From Bradyrhizobium sp. CSA207 (lineage in GTDB: Bacteria > Pseudomonadota > Alphaproteobacteria > Rhizobiales > Xanthobacteraceae), in assembly GCF_029051685.1 (NCBI RefSeq), contig NZ_JAACFT010000029.1:44663-108662 (forward strand): a DNA stretch of 64,000 bases, given 5' to 3'. Shown here piece after piece: positions 33,633-40,912 of this stretch (within the stretch, counting starts at the first letter, position 1; every line of letters begins with the position of its first letter). The translations under genes were made by a program, and so were the position numbers. The notes beneath the pieces are model-generated. The model made no database searches, was not told the DNA's origin, and saw nothing but the letters and a program-made list of their open reading frames with translations.

Positions 33633-34424
33633 TCAGGTGACCAGACTTCGCTCCGAAGCCCGGAAGGCACGTCGCGCTGGCTCTTGCAGATAATCATGGG
33701 CCACTCTGCCAAGGCCCAGCGTGAGATCTGCGCGGATGTGAATCGCGGAGACGATCTCCAGGACGGGAAGATCGGCAACCGGCGCCAAAGCGTGAGGCGT
33801 GAGGGAGAGAGCCGCGGGGCCGGTCCAGGCGCCCTTCAACACGATCTGTTCGAGGTGGTATTCGACGAGCTCGCAGATCCGCGGGCTGCCATCGACATGC
33901 GGAATGATCTTGAGCAGAAAGTTGGGCTCCTCGAGCGCGGCCTTGACTTGGCCGAGGTCGGCCTCACGATGTTTGTAACCCATCGTGCCCGTCGCAACCC
34001 TCAAGGGACCGTAATCGAGAGTGCCGATCAGCGTGTCGATCTCGGTCCGTAATGTCGGCTGGCCAAGCTTTTTCGGAAAGCCCCAGAGTTCGCGTCCGCC
34101 GGCGATCGGGCCTTCGTCGTTAAGGAACATGCAGTGGTTGTAGCCGCCTTTACGGCCACGGAACGTGACCGGAATGACCTGGCCGCTTTCGGTGTAGTCG
34201 CCAAAGCCATTCGAATCCGGCATGCGGATGAATTCATACTTGACGAGCGCGTTGCGGTCATCGAGTTCAAGCGGTTCAGGCACCAGGGCGCGCAGCTTTG
34301 CCGGGTCGGTGCGATAGCTAATGATCAGGTACTCGCGATCCACAAACCGGTAAGGGCCTGGCGGATAGGCCGGGCTGGTGAGCGGCATCGCAAAGGCGCG
34401 CTTGCGCACATCACTCTCACGCAT
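33633..34424 (-). CDS. Acetoacetate decarboxylase
   Basis: A 263-residue enzyme that would convert acetoacetate to acetone and CO2. The family Schiff-base lysine lies in GRELWGFPKKLG (K118 or K119), with the preceding Glu as its usual partner. Other family parts are LVKYEFIRMPDS and GYNHCMFLNDEG. It sits between the patatin gene (29 bp upstream) and the 3-hydroxybutyrate dehydrogenase gene (about 77 bp downstream), so all three likely form one transcript around acetoacetate. Confidence 0.92.
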   Translation of the reverse strand: MRESDVRKRAFAMPLTSPAYPPGPYRFVDREYLIISYRTDPAKLRALVPEPLELDDRNALVKYEFIRMPDSNGFGDYTESGQVIPVTFRGRKGGYNHCMFLNDEGPIAGGRELWGFPKKLGQPTLRTEIDTLIGTLDYGPLRVATGTMGYKHREADLGQVKAALEEPNFLLKIIPHVDGSPRICELVEYHLEQIVLKGAWTGPAALSLTPHALAPVADLPVLEIVSAIHIRADLTLGLGRVAHDYLQEPARRAFRASERSLVT

Positions 34425-34453
34425 GGGGTTCTCCGTGCGCCAAATCAGCGGTC

Positions 34454-35623
34454 CTACTCACGCCCATCGTGCTCCAGATCGAATGTGAAAACCCCATCCG
34501 GGGTGACCGGGCGTGCGAGCACCTCGGGATGACGCAGGGTGCGCAGCGCATCGTGGTAGCCGGCGCGCCAATGGTCTTGCATCGAGAGGCGGGAGAACTC
34601 GTAGTCCTTGGAGTGGCCTTCGTGGTTGCGGGCCCGATAGATCAGGTGAACGATATTGTAGACGTTGGGGGACACCGCGGTGTTCAGGAGCTTCACGTCC
34701 TCGTGCTCTCTGAGTTCTTCGGGGATCCGGTCCAGGAGCGCAGTGAGCGCACGTCGCAGGCGCTGCACGTGCTTGAATTGGTCAGTGCTTGCGCGCGTGC
34801 GGCTTGAATACTGAATTTCCTTTTGACGCGTGACGACCTCGGGCAGATTGCTCGGAAGCTGGCCCTTCGCGCTCCAGAGATCGACCTGAAATGCCAGCAT
34901 GTCCTGCGGCGCACCCCAGTCGATCACCCATTGCAGCGGCGTATTGGACACCAGCCCGCCGTCCCAGTAATGCTCGCCCTCGATCTCTACTGCGGGAAAG
35001 CCCGGCGGCAGCGCACCGCTCGCCATGATGTGCTCCGGCCGGATCGTATGGGTGCTGTTGTCGAAATAGACGAAATTGCCTGTTCTCACATTGACCGCTC
35101 CTGCACTGAACCGCGTCATCCCCGCGTTGAGACGATCGAAGTCGATCAGCCGCTCGAGGGTGCTCTTCAATGCACGGGTGTCGTAGAAGCTGGTTGCTTC
35201 GGTGGTGCCACCGGCATGGAGCCAGGGCAGGAGGGGGCGCGCGGAGAAAAATCCGTTTGCGCCGCATGCTGCGGCAAGGCCCGCGCTCATCTGATTCAGG
35301 ACGTTGCGCGCATTGTCGCTGCGCATGTCGAGAAGTGAATTTCCGGACCAATCCCAGGGCGCGGTGGAAGTCACCTGCGTCCAGAAATCGCGAAGCCGGT
35401 CGACGCGCGACTCTGGCGGGTTGCCTGCGATGATCGCGGCATTGATCGCGCCGATCGAAATGCCTGCCACCCAATCGGGGTGGATGTCAGCTTCGGCGAG
35501 CGCCTCATAGACGCCAGCCTGGTAGGCCCCGAGAGCGCCGCCGCCTTGCAGCAGCAGCGCGATGCAATCGAATGGCAGCCGCCGTTGGGTGGTCGGCAGG
35601 TGTGATCGGGGCTGGAAATTCAT
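34454..35623 (-). CDS. Patatin-like phospholipase with C-terminal DUF3734-type region
   Basis: A 389-residue hydrolase. The oxyanion loop is LLQGGGALGAYQAG, the nucleophile is the Ser of GISIGAINAAI, and the catalytic Asp is in YWDGGLVSNTP. The C-terminal third (IVHLIYRARNHEGHSKDYEFS) fits the DUF3734 extension. No signal peptide is present, so it is cytoplasmic or granule-associated. It is the first gene of the acetoacetate operon; a patatin gene is also paired with bdhA in the Legionella bdhA-patD operon, linked to PHB use. The promoter carries the 15-bp operator at 35684. Confidence 0.9.
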   Translation of the reverse strand: MNFQPRSHLPTTQRRLPFDCIALLLQGGGALGAYQAGVYEALAEADIHPDWVAGISIGAINAAIIAGNPPESRVDRLRDFWTQVTSTAPWDWSGNSLLDMRSDNARNVLNQMSAGLAAACGANGFFSARPLLPWLHAGGTTEATSFYDTRALKSTLERLIDFDRLNAGMTRFSAGAVNVRTGNFVYFDNSTHTIRPEHIMASGALPPGFPAVEIEGEHYWDGGLVSNTPLQWVIDWGAPQDMLAFQVDLWSAKGQLPSNLPEVVTRQKEIQYSSRTRASTDQFKHVQRLRRALTALLDRIPEELREHEDVKLLNTAVSPNVYNIVHLIYRARNHEGHSKDYEFSRLSMQDHWRAGYHDALRTLRHPEVLARPVTPDGVFTFDLEHDGRE

Positions 35624-35683
35624 GGTCTGGCTTGCTTTCGGTGATCGAGGCTGAAGGGCAGGTAAACGTCAGTCAGAAAAGAA

Positions 35684-35698
35684 ACTATACGGTATAGT
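35684..35698. promoter_or_regulatory. Operator ACTATACGGTATAGT (site A)
   Basis: A perfect inverted repeat with seven-base arms and a one-base centre, about 60 bp upstream of the patatin start at 35623. Near-identical 15-mers occur at 37602-37616 and 39923-39937. The AT-rich flank TATATATATTG suggests it overlaps promoter elements. It also lies about 76 bp beyond the PepSY-gene stop at 35760, so it belongs to the patatin operon only. Confidence 0.75.
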
Positions 35699-35759
35699 AT
35701 ATATATTGGCCGCGGGGGTCTCGCAACTCACGAGATCGTGCTCGGTGGCCGACCAGCGC

Positions 35760-36386
35760 TTAGTGTTGGACCGACCGCTGCCCCACCTTGGGCGGCTCCA
35801 GCATGACTTCCTTCAAGCGGTCGCCGCTGGCGATAACGACCACGAAGTTGAGTTTGCCGTCCTGTTTCATCAGCCCACCGGCGAGAGCGTTTCCCGCCGC
35901 GGCTTTCTCGGCGACCCGCACCGCGTCCGACAGCTCCTGCTTGATCCACTTCAGCGCGATGATGTTGGCGAGATCTGCGCGATCGAGCTCCTTGAGCGAT
36001 GACGCGATTTCCGCTTGCGATATGCTTCCGGTGTTCGCATCTATGACATTCTCAAAGACCCGCTCGTTCTTGATCGTGCGCACGCGGTAGACCGGCGGAC
36101 CGGATATCTCGAAGCTGATGTCTGCGGTCCTCGACCCATCGTGCAGACGCTCCGCAATCGCCATTGCCTGACCGAGCGGGACCTTTGTGGTGTGGAATTG
36201 CTCCAGCACACGGCGAACGGCGGCCTCTTCGACATTGCCCTGCGCGGTCGCGCTTTGCTGTTCGGCGTCGGCAGGGGGCGGCATGACGCCGGCCAGAGCA
36301 CCAGTGCCGGCGAGGGCAGCGGAACAAACGATGAGGGCAAACAACTGCTTCTTGGGCATCGCGCGTAATCCTGTGATGTTCTTCAT
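35760..36386 (-). CDS. Exported PepSY-domain protein
   Basis: A 208-residue protein with a Sec signal (residues about 10-33: MPKKQLFALIVCSAALAGTG). The segment YRVRTIKNERVFENVIDANT matches a PepSY domain, a fold often found in periplasmic protease inhibitors and sensor domains. A second helical part, ELSDAVRVAEKAAAGNALAG, follows. It is the last gene of a five-gene minus-strand operon beginning at 37583. The start could be 36386 or the internal ATG at 36359. Confidence 0.75.
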   Translation of the reverse strand: MKNITGLRAMPKKQLFALIVCSAALAGTGALAGVMPPPADAEQQSATAQGNVEEAAVRRVLEQFHTTKVPLGQAMAIAERLHDGSRTADISFEISGPPVYRVRTIKNERVFENVIDANTGSISQAEIASSLKELDRADLANIIALKWIKQELSDAVRVAEKAAAGNALAGGLMKQDGKLNFVVVIASGDRLKEVMLEPPKVGQRSVQH

Positions 36387-36396
36387 GATTGGTGGC

Positions 36397-36945
36397 CTAG
36401 TTCGGCACCAAGGCGTACCGGCTGGCTTGGAAGCCCGGATGCCGGGCAGATCGCCGCAGCTTTCGGGCTCGTGCCTGAGCGAGCTTGCTCCACCGCGTCG
36501 TGATCTGATGTGGCCTCCCGCCCCGCCCTGCTTGCTCCTGAACGGCCGGCTGCAACTGGGCCAGGCTTTCGCGGAGGCGCAGATCGGTCGTCGCCGCCGC
36601 CGGGCGACCGTCACCGACGTCCGTCACGACGCCCGCGACTTCAGGTTCGGGCTGCTGCGATGGAGCCTCGGCGCTGTGGTGCTCGGTGGGCGCCGGGAGA
36701 GGTTCAATCCCGCTGGTATCGATGACGACGGCTTCGGGTCCACGCAGCTCCGAGTGGATCCGGATCGGCGGCAATGCGGAATGCGAGTCCGTGAGCCGGC
36801 TCGGCAGAGGTGCAGGCAGCACCCAATCGGCCGCCAGAAGCAGCAAGAGCAACGCACCTCCAACCGATAGAAAATAGGCCCGCAGGGGAAGCTCGGGTTC
36901 GACAAGGCCGTTCGCGTATCGCGACAACACGGATTTCCTGCTCAC
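36397..36945 (-). CDS. Single-pass membrane protein of unknown function
   Basis: A 182-residue protein. One membrane helix at about residues 22-43 (AYFLSVGGALLLLLLAADW) is followed by a Pro/Ser/Glu-rich periplasmic-type linker and a basic C-terminal helix (SKLAQARARKLRRSAR). The start is a GTG at 36945 with CTGGGAGC upstream. It lies 10 bp upstream of the PepSY gene and 39 bp after the gene ending at 36985. Confidence 0.65.
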   Translation of the reverse strand: MSRKSVLSRYANGLVEPELPLRAYFLSVGGALLLLLLAADWVLPAPLPSRLTDSHSALPPIRIHSELRGPEAVVIDTSGIEPLPAPTEHHSAEAPSQQPEPEVAGVVTDVGDGRPAAATTDLRLRESLAQLQPAVQEQAGRGGRPHQITTRWSKLAQARARKLRRSARHPGFQASRYALVPN

Positions 36946-36984
36946 GTTAGCCAGCTCCCAGGCATGGAATGATTCCGTCTCGTT

Positions 36985-37203
36985 TCAGATGCTCGAGGGC
37001 CGCGGATGTCGGCGCGCGCGTTCGGCATCGAGATAGCCGCGCTCGTCGAGCCATTCGATCGGGCAATAGGCCATCGCCTTAGGATCAATGATGTGTCCGT
37101 CGCGCTTGAGGGCCGTTCGCGTGCCCGTGAGGCCGGTCCACACGGAAGCGCCGGTGGACGGCTCCACGTGCATGACGTCGAAAACTTCGATGAAGTTGAG
37201 CAT
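36985..37203 (-). CDS. Small hypothetical protein in the envelope operon
   Basis: A 72-residue cytoplasmic-type protein (MLNFIEVFDVMHVEPSTGA, then GLTGTRTALKRDGHIIDPKA). I do not recognise a family. It is 18 bp downstream of the 52-residue gene at 37222-37380. A longer frame to 37259 reads in another phase and is a shadow. Confidence 0.6.
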   Translation of the reverse strand: MLNFIEVFDVMHVEPSTGASVWTGLTGTRTALKRDGHIIDPKAMAYCPIEWLDERGYLDAERARRHPRPSSI

Positions 37204-37221
37204 GTCGGAATTCCACGATGC

Positions 37222-37380
37222 TCAGGCGGCGGGCGGGGAAGGGTGCTTGACCCCTTCAAGTGCGACGCCTCTGCGGTCGAGTTCGGATTCGATCATGTCG
37301 AATATGGATTCGACCGGCGCGAGCCACACCGTGACCCAACAGATGATGCAATCGCGAGCGAGCAATAGCCCCTGGGTCAT
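37222..37380 (-). CDS. 52-residue protein coupled to the upstream membrane gene
   Basis: The start ATG (37378-37380) overlaps the stop of the gene at 37377-37583 as ATGA. The peptide begins MTQGLLLARDCIICWVTVWL, probably one short membrane-associated helix with two cysteines, and ends in a Pro/Ala tail. The overlap and the snug fit between its neighbours are the evidence that it is real. Function unknown. Confidence 0.55.
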   Translation of the reverse strand: MTQGLLLARDCIICWVTVWLAPVESIFDMIESELDRRGVALEGVKHPSPPAA

Positions 37381-37583
37381 GCGAAGCCCCTTCGGTTGGC
37401 CGCATGCCGCATCGGCGCGGGTTCGCTATCGGCGAGCGCATGCACCCAGGCGAGCACCGAGATGGTGAGACCCAGCAGCAGGCTGACGCCCACGAGCGAC
37501 ACGGCCACAATCAGATTGAGCGATGCGACGGCAATCCCAGGCCAGGGATTTTCCCGCACGAGCGCCAGGAACAGGCTTGACAT
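37377..37583 (-). CDS. Small membrane protein, first gene of the envelope operon
   Basis: A 68-residue protein with one long hydrophobic segment at about residues 15-48 (GIAVASLNLIVAVSLVGVSL and LLLGLTISVLAWVHAL). The ATG at 37583 has TTTAGGAGATCGAAG upstream, a strong site. It is first in the order 37377, 37222, 36985, 36397, 35760, and site B of the shared operator lies 19 bp upstream of its start. Confidence 0.7.
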   Translation of the reverse strand: MSSLFLALVRENPWPGIAVASLNLIVAVSLVGVSLLLGLTISVLAWVHALADSEPAPMRHAANRRGFA

Positions 37584-37601
37584 CTTCGATCTCCTAAATA
37601 A

Positions 37602-37616
37602 ACTACACCGTATATT
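37602..37616. promoter_or_regulatory. Operator, site B (AATATACGGTGTAGT on the minus strand)
   Basis: On the minus strand this reads AATATACGGTGTAGT followed by TTATTTAGG, matching site C (AATATACGGTATAGT, then TTATTTAATC) at 14 of 15 core positions and beyond. It is only 19 bp upstream of the start at 37583, so a bound protein would block transcription of the envelope operon. The divergent gene at 37746 is 130 bp away. Confidence 0.75.
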
Positions 37617-37745
37617 TCATATACAGCGCGGATCGCGGGATGTGTCAAGAGCAGAGACTCACAACCCCGTGTTCGCCCTGGTCGGGCGCAAGGCGGCGAG
37701 GCCGTGCTTCCCGCTCGGATGCGTTAACTGGAGAAAGGATCGGAT

Positions 37746-38036
37746 ATGTTGAAGAAGCGGATGGTACTGTCAGGTTTGGCGCTCGCTGCCTTGGGCACCG
37801 CTGCGTTTGCTCAGGAGGACCGCGGGACAGCTGAGCAGAAGGCGGCATGCACGTCTGACGCGTTTCGCCTGTGCGCGAGCTACATCCCCGACGCCACCAA
37901 TGTGGAAGCCTGTCTCAGGCAAAGAAAGTCGGACCTGAGCGAAGCTTGCAGAGCCGTCTTCGAGCACGCAGCCGCTGCGGCTTCCGTCAGGACCGTGGGC
38001 TCGCACCGCTATCATGGCGCAAAAGATGAGGAATGA
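37746..38036 (+). CDS. Small secreted four-cysteine protein, copy 3
   Basis: A 96-residue protein with a Sec signal (residues about 1-22, ending AAFAQ) and the module CTSDAFRLC, NVEACLR, LSEACRAVFE with spacing C-x7-C-x12-C-x11-C, as in copies 1 and 2 near 18 kb. The C-terminal tail (SVRTVGSHRYHGAKDEE) is basic then acidic. The ATG at 37746 follows GGAGAAAGGATCGGAT. It heads a short operon with the membrane protein at 38041 and the TetR gene at 38487. Function unknown. Confidence 0.75.
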   Translation: MLKKRMVLSGLALAALGTAAFAQEDRGTAEQKAACTSDAFRLCASYIPDATNVEACLRQRKSDLSEACRAVFEHAAAAASVRTVGSHRYHGAKDEE

Positions 38037-38040
38037 TCGC

Positions 38041-38478
38041 ATGAACACGATCTATTTTCCCGCTTTCGCCGCGTTCGGGGGCTCGGCCTTCGGAGCGATT
38101 TCCACGATCGTGACGGGATGGGTGACCCGTCGCCGCAGGGTTCGTGAGCGTTATCATGCCCACGCGGTCTCCAAGCGTGAAAAGCTGTACCGCTGCTTCA
38201 TTGAGGAGGCGTCCCGGCTCTATGCGGACGCGCTGACCAGCGACAAATCCGAGATCCCGGCGCTGGTGAACTTGTATGCGCTGATCGGGCGTATGCGGAT
38301 CCTGTCCAATGATGAGGTTGTCCATGCAGCGGAGCGGGCGGGACGGCTCATCATCGAGACTTACCTTGCACCGAACACGTCGTTCGTCGACCTGCCGGGC
38401 TTCATGGAGGAGATGGATCCGCTGCGCGAATTCGGCGAGGCCTGCCGGCGTGAAATGCATGCGACTCCGGAGCGTTGA
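38041..38478 (+). CDS. Single-pass membrane protein of unknown function
   Basis: A 145-residue protein with one N-terminal membrane helix (FPAFAAFGGSAFGAISTIV) followed by a basic anchor RRRRVRERYH and a helical cytoplasmic domain (REKLYRCFIEEASRLYADAL, then LYALIGRMRILSNDEVV). No catalytic motif is seen. The ATG at 38041 follows GAGGAATGATCGC, 4 bp after the upstream stop. Confidence 0.7.
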   Translation: MNTIYFPAFAAFGGSAFGAISTIVTGWVTRRRRVRERYHAHAVSKREKLYRCFIEEASRLYADALTSDKSEIPALVNLYALIGRMRILSNDEVVHAAERAGRLIIETYLAPNTSFVDLPGFMEEMDPLREFGEACRREMHATPER

Positions 38479-38486
38479 GGCCGAAC

Positions 38487-39155
38487 ATGCCGAAGGCACA
38501 GACTACACGCCGGACTGGATCGTCGTGCACGCGTGAAAGAATCATGCAGGCTGCGATCTGCTTGTACCGGCAGATCGGGTACCGCAAGACCACGGTCGCC
38601 GACGTCGCTCGCGGCGCATCCATGTCGCCGGCAAATCTCTATCGGTTCTATCCGTCGCGCCAGGCGCTCGAAGAGGCCGTCGTGACGGAGCTGCTCGAGC
38701 AGGTTTCCATGGCAGCTGCAAGTGCAGCGCGAAGCGGCCGCTCCGGCCTGGAGCGGCTGAATGCGGCGTTGAGTGCGATCTCCCGGCTGCATGAAGACCG
38801 GCTGGCAAACGATGTCCGATTGCACGAGCTGGTGGTCGCCGCAGGACAAGCGAACTGGCTGGCCAGCCTGTCTCACGCCGATCGGCTTCGCGGCGTCGTT
38901 CGATCGATCATCGCGGCCGGGCAGCTGAGCGGGGAGTTTCGGGGCGGGAGCCCGATGGCGCTTGCCTGCTGTCTGCTGGACGCGATGGACGCTTACCTCA
39001 ATCCGTCCCGTATCAAGGCCACCGCCCTTCGGCCAGCCTTCAGCGAGATGATGCGCTTTTGCGCGAAGGCGCTTGGCAACACAACGTTCGCTAACACGGC
39101 GCCCCCTCAACTCATCAACATTCCCGCCGATTTGCGCTACAAATCCGCCTGTTGA
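38487..39155 (+). CDS. TetR/AcrR-family regulator
   Basis: A 222-residue regulator. The DNA-binding domain lies at about residues 15-62 (RERIMQAAICLYRQIGYRK, then VARGASMSPANLYRFYPSR). The ligand domain ends with a C-terminal Cys. ATG 38487 has TGAGGCCGAAC upstream; a TTG at 38475 is the alternative. It is third in the operon with the four-cysteine gene and is convergent with the next TetR gene. It is a candidate, though not the best, for binding the shared 15-bp operator. Confidence 0.85.
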   Translation: MPKAQTTRRTGSSCTRERIMQAAICLYRQIGYRKTTVADVARGASMSPANLYRFYPSRQALEEAVVTELLEQVSMAAASAARSGRSGLERLNAALSAISRLHEDRLANDVRLHELVVAAGQANWLASLSHADRLRGVVRSIIAAGQLSGEFRGGSPMALACCLLDAMDAYLNPSRIKATALRPAFSEMMRFCAKALGNTTFANTAPPQLINIPADLRYKSAC

Positions 39156-39180
39156 ACCCAGCGCTCGATGGGGCGCCGGC

Positions 39181-39843
39181 TCACGGCGTCCAGTCTGCCT
39201 CACAGGCCGCGAGGAAAAAGCCGACCCGTTCGCGCACGAACGACGGCAACTCCCGTCGCAGCTCTTTCGGTGTTTCACCCACCAGCGAACGAAACAGCAT
39301 CGGCAACAGGATCAGATCCAGAAAAATCTGAGCGGTGGCAAGGCTCCGCTTGCCGCTGAACGGGCCCTTGGGCGAGCGCGCAAGCTTCTGCGTGGTTTCA
39401 TTCAAGAGCTGGGAAACGGCGCTGACGGAGCGATCGCGCGCGGCATCGTGGACGTTGCGACTCAGCTCGGGGAAACGCTGCGCCTCGGCAATCGTGGCGC
39501 GAACCATCCCCAACGATTCTTCGATGACCTTCGCCACGATCGCTGTGCCGAGACTCATCAGCTTGTCCTGAAGGGTGCGGCCCTCGGGCTCGAAGCCGTC
39601 GAAATCCGTCAGCTCGCTGATGGTACGGGCCACCACCGCCGCGAACAGTGCCTCCTTGCCAGGGAAATGCGCATAGATGGTCGGCTTGCTCGCCGGCGCC
39701 AGCTCGGAGATGTCGTCGATGCTGGCGCTGCGATAACCCTTCTCGAGAAAAAGCTGCTGGGCTGCATCGAGGATCCGGACCTGCACGTCGCCGGCAAGGT
39801 CTTTGGTCGGTCTGCCCCGTTTCGGGCTGCTCTTTTTCGTCAT
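39181..39843 (-). CDS. TetR/AcrR-family repressor, probable controller of the shared operator
   Basis: A 220-residue regulator. DNA-binding residues about 20-70 include ILDAAQQLFLEKGYRSASID and ELAPASKPTIYAHFPGK; the C-terminal part ends near FVRERVGFFLAACEA, as in AcrR-type efflux repressors. The ATG at 39843 follows TTGGGAGAACGACGG. It is divergent from the RND operon with operator site C between them, the classic layout of a local efflux repressor that also represses itself. Sites A and B suggest it acts on two further operons. Confidence 0.87.
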   Translation of the reverse strand: MTKKSSPKRGRPTKDLAGDVQVRILDAAQQLFLEKGYRSASIDDISELAPASKPTIYAHFPGKEALFAAVVARTISELTDFDGFEPEGRTLQDKLMSLGTAIVAKVIEESLGMVRATIAEAQRFPELSRNVHDAARDRSVSAVSQLLNETTQKLARSPKGPFSGKRSLATAQIFLDLILLPMLFRSLVGETPKELRRELPSFVRERVGFFLAACEADWTP

Positions 39844-39922
39844 CCGTCGTTCTCCCAATCACGAGTCTGTGCGCACGCAGATCGCACTTGACATGCTCGG
39901 CCGGAAAAGGCAAGAAAAAGAA

Positions 39923-39937
39923 AATATACGGTATAGT
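39923..39937. promoter_or_regulatory. Operator AATATACGGTATAGT (site C)
   Basis: This lies in the gap between the TetR gene (start 39843) and the kinase-like gene (start 40046), 80 and 109 bp from them. It is one base from site A and one from site B. The following TTATTTAATC is also shared in part with site B. Confidence 0.75.
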
Positions 39938-40045
39938 TTATTTAATCAGGCCTGCTGGTCAGGACCCGCGGCCTTCCGGATGGTCGAGGCCGCAAACGCG
40001 TTTGCGTTGGCCCCGCGACCATCCGGTCCACCTCAGGAGATCACG

Positions 40046-40912
40046 GTGAATACGTCGACCCCCGATCCGGACCGTCCACAACGCGGCATCCTGCTGCGCG
40101 AGCTGCGTCACAGGGTGGATAAAGGGATCGCCTCGGCGATCGATCTGGTCTCGGCCGCGGTCGTCCGGGCTGAGGGGGCGGAAGCAAAGGCCGCCTTGAG
40201 CGATGTGGTCGAGCTGCTGCACGGACACGCGGAGCTGCATCGGGCGCTGGCCATGCCGCAGAGCGAAGCCCTCAATGACGCCGCCACATACATTCGCAGA
40301 CTGGGCTGCGCTCTGCGCCAGTCCTTGCTGGATCGAATGGGGATCCGGCTGACGTTCACCACCGAGTCCCTTCCGCTCCAATCGGAGCGATGCTGGCGGC
40401 TTGGTCTGATCGTCCACGACCTCATCGTCAACGCAGCGAAGCATGCCTATTTCGACGCGCGCTCCGGCGAGATCAAGGTCAAGCTGTCGCGCATCGGCTC
40501 GGTGGCGAATTGCGTAGTGCTGGATAACGGCTCGCGGCCGGTGCGGGCGGTTCTGGGTCGCGAGCTCCAGATCAGCAACGACCTTGCCAAGGGGCTTGGC
40601 GGGCGGATCGAGCACGGCTTCGCCGCCGAGTTCACATCCGTCGTTCTCTCGTTTCACTTGAGCGAGCGGGAGCGCCAGGCGAGCTGGTCGATGGCGACGC
40701 GCCGCATGCGGTCGCCGCGTTCGCTGAAATTCAGATCTTCCGGGACGTCCGGCGCGGACTCCGGTCTCTCGGATCAAATCGAGCCGCCGGCCGCGATCCG
40801 AACGGATCCCAATTCATCGGCAGCCCGGCCGAACGAACCGGCCTCGCTCGGCAGGGGCCCGGACGTCTTGGGCAATCTGCTGTCACCCTCTCACCGCATG
40901 GACGCGCTATGA
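40046..40912 (+). CDS. Histidine-kinase-like protein heading an RND efflux operon
   Basis: A 288-residue soluble protein. LLRELRHRVDKGIAS near residues 14-28 resembles the H-box of HisKA_2/HWE kinases (His-Arg-Val), HDLIVNAAKHAY is a good N-box, and DNGSRP stands where a DxGxG box is expected, so ATP binding may be degenerate. Residues 215-288 are a polar, unordered tail. There is no sensor domain, membrane helix or response regulator nearby. The start is a GTG at 40046 behind CAGGAGATCACG. Its stop overlaps the next start (ATGA). Confidence 0.7.
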   Translation: MNTSTPDPDRPQRGILLRELRHRVDKGIASAIDLVSAAVVRAEGAEAKAALSDVVELLHGHAELHRALAMPQSEALNDAATYIRRLGCALRQSLLDRMGIRLTFTTESLPLQSERCWRLGLIVHDLIVNAAKHAYFDARSGEIKVKLSRIGSVANCVVLDNGSRPVRAVLGRELQISNDLAKGLGGRIEHGFAAEFTSVVLSFHLSERERQASWSMATRRMRSPRSLKFRSSGTSGADSGLSDQIEPPAAIRTDPNSSAARPNEPASLGRGPDVLGNLLSPSHRMDAL

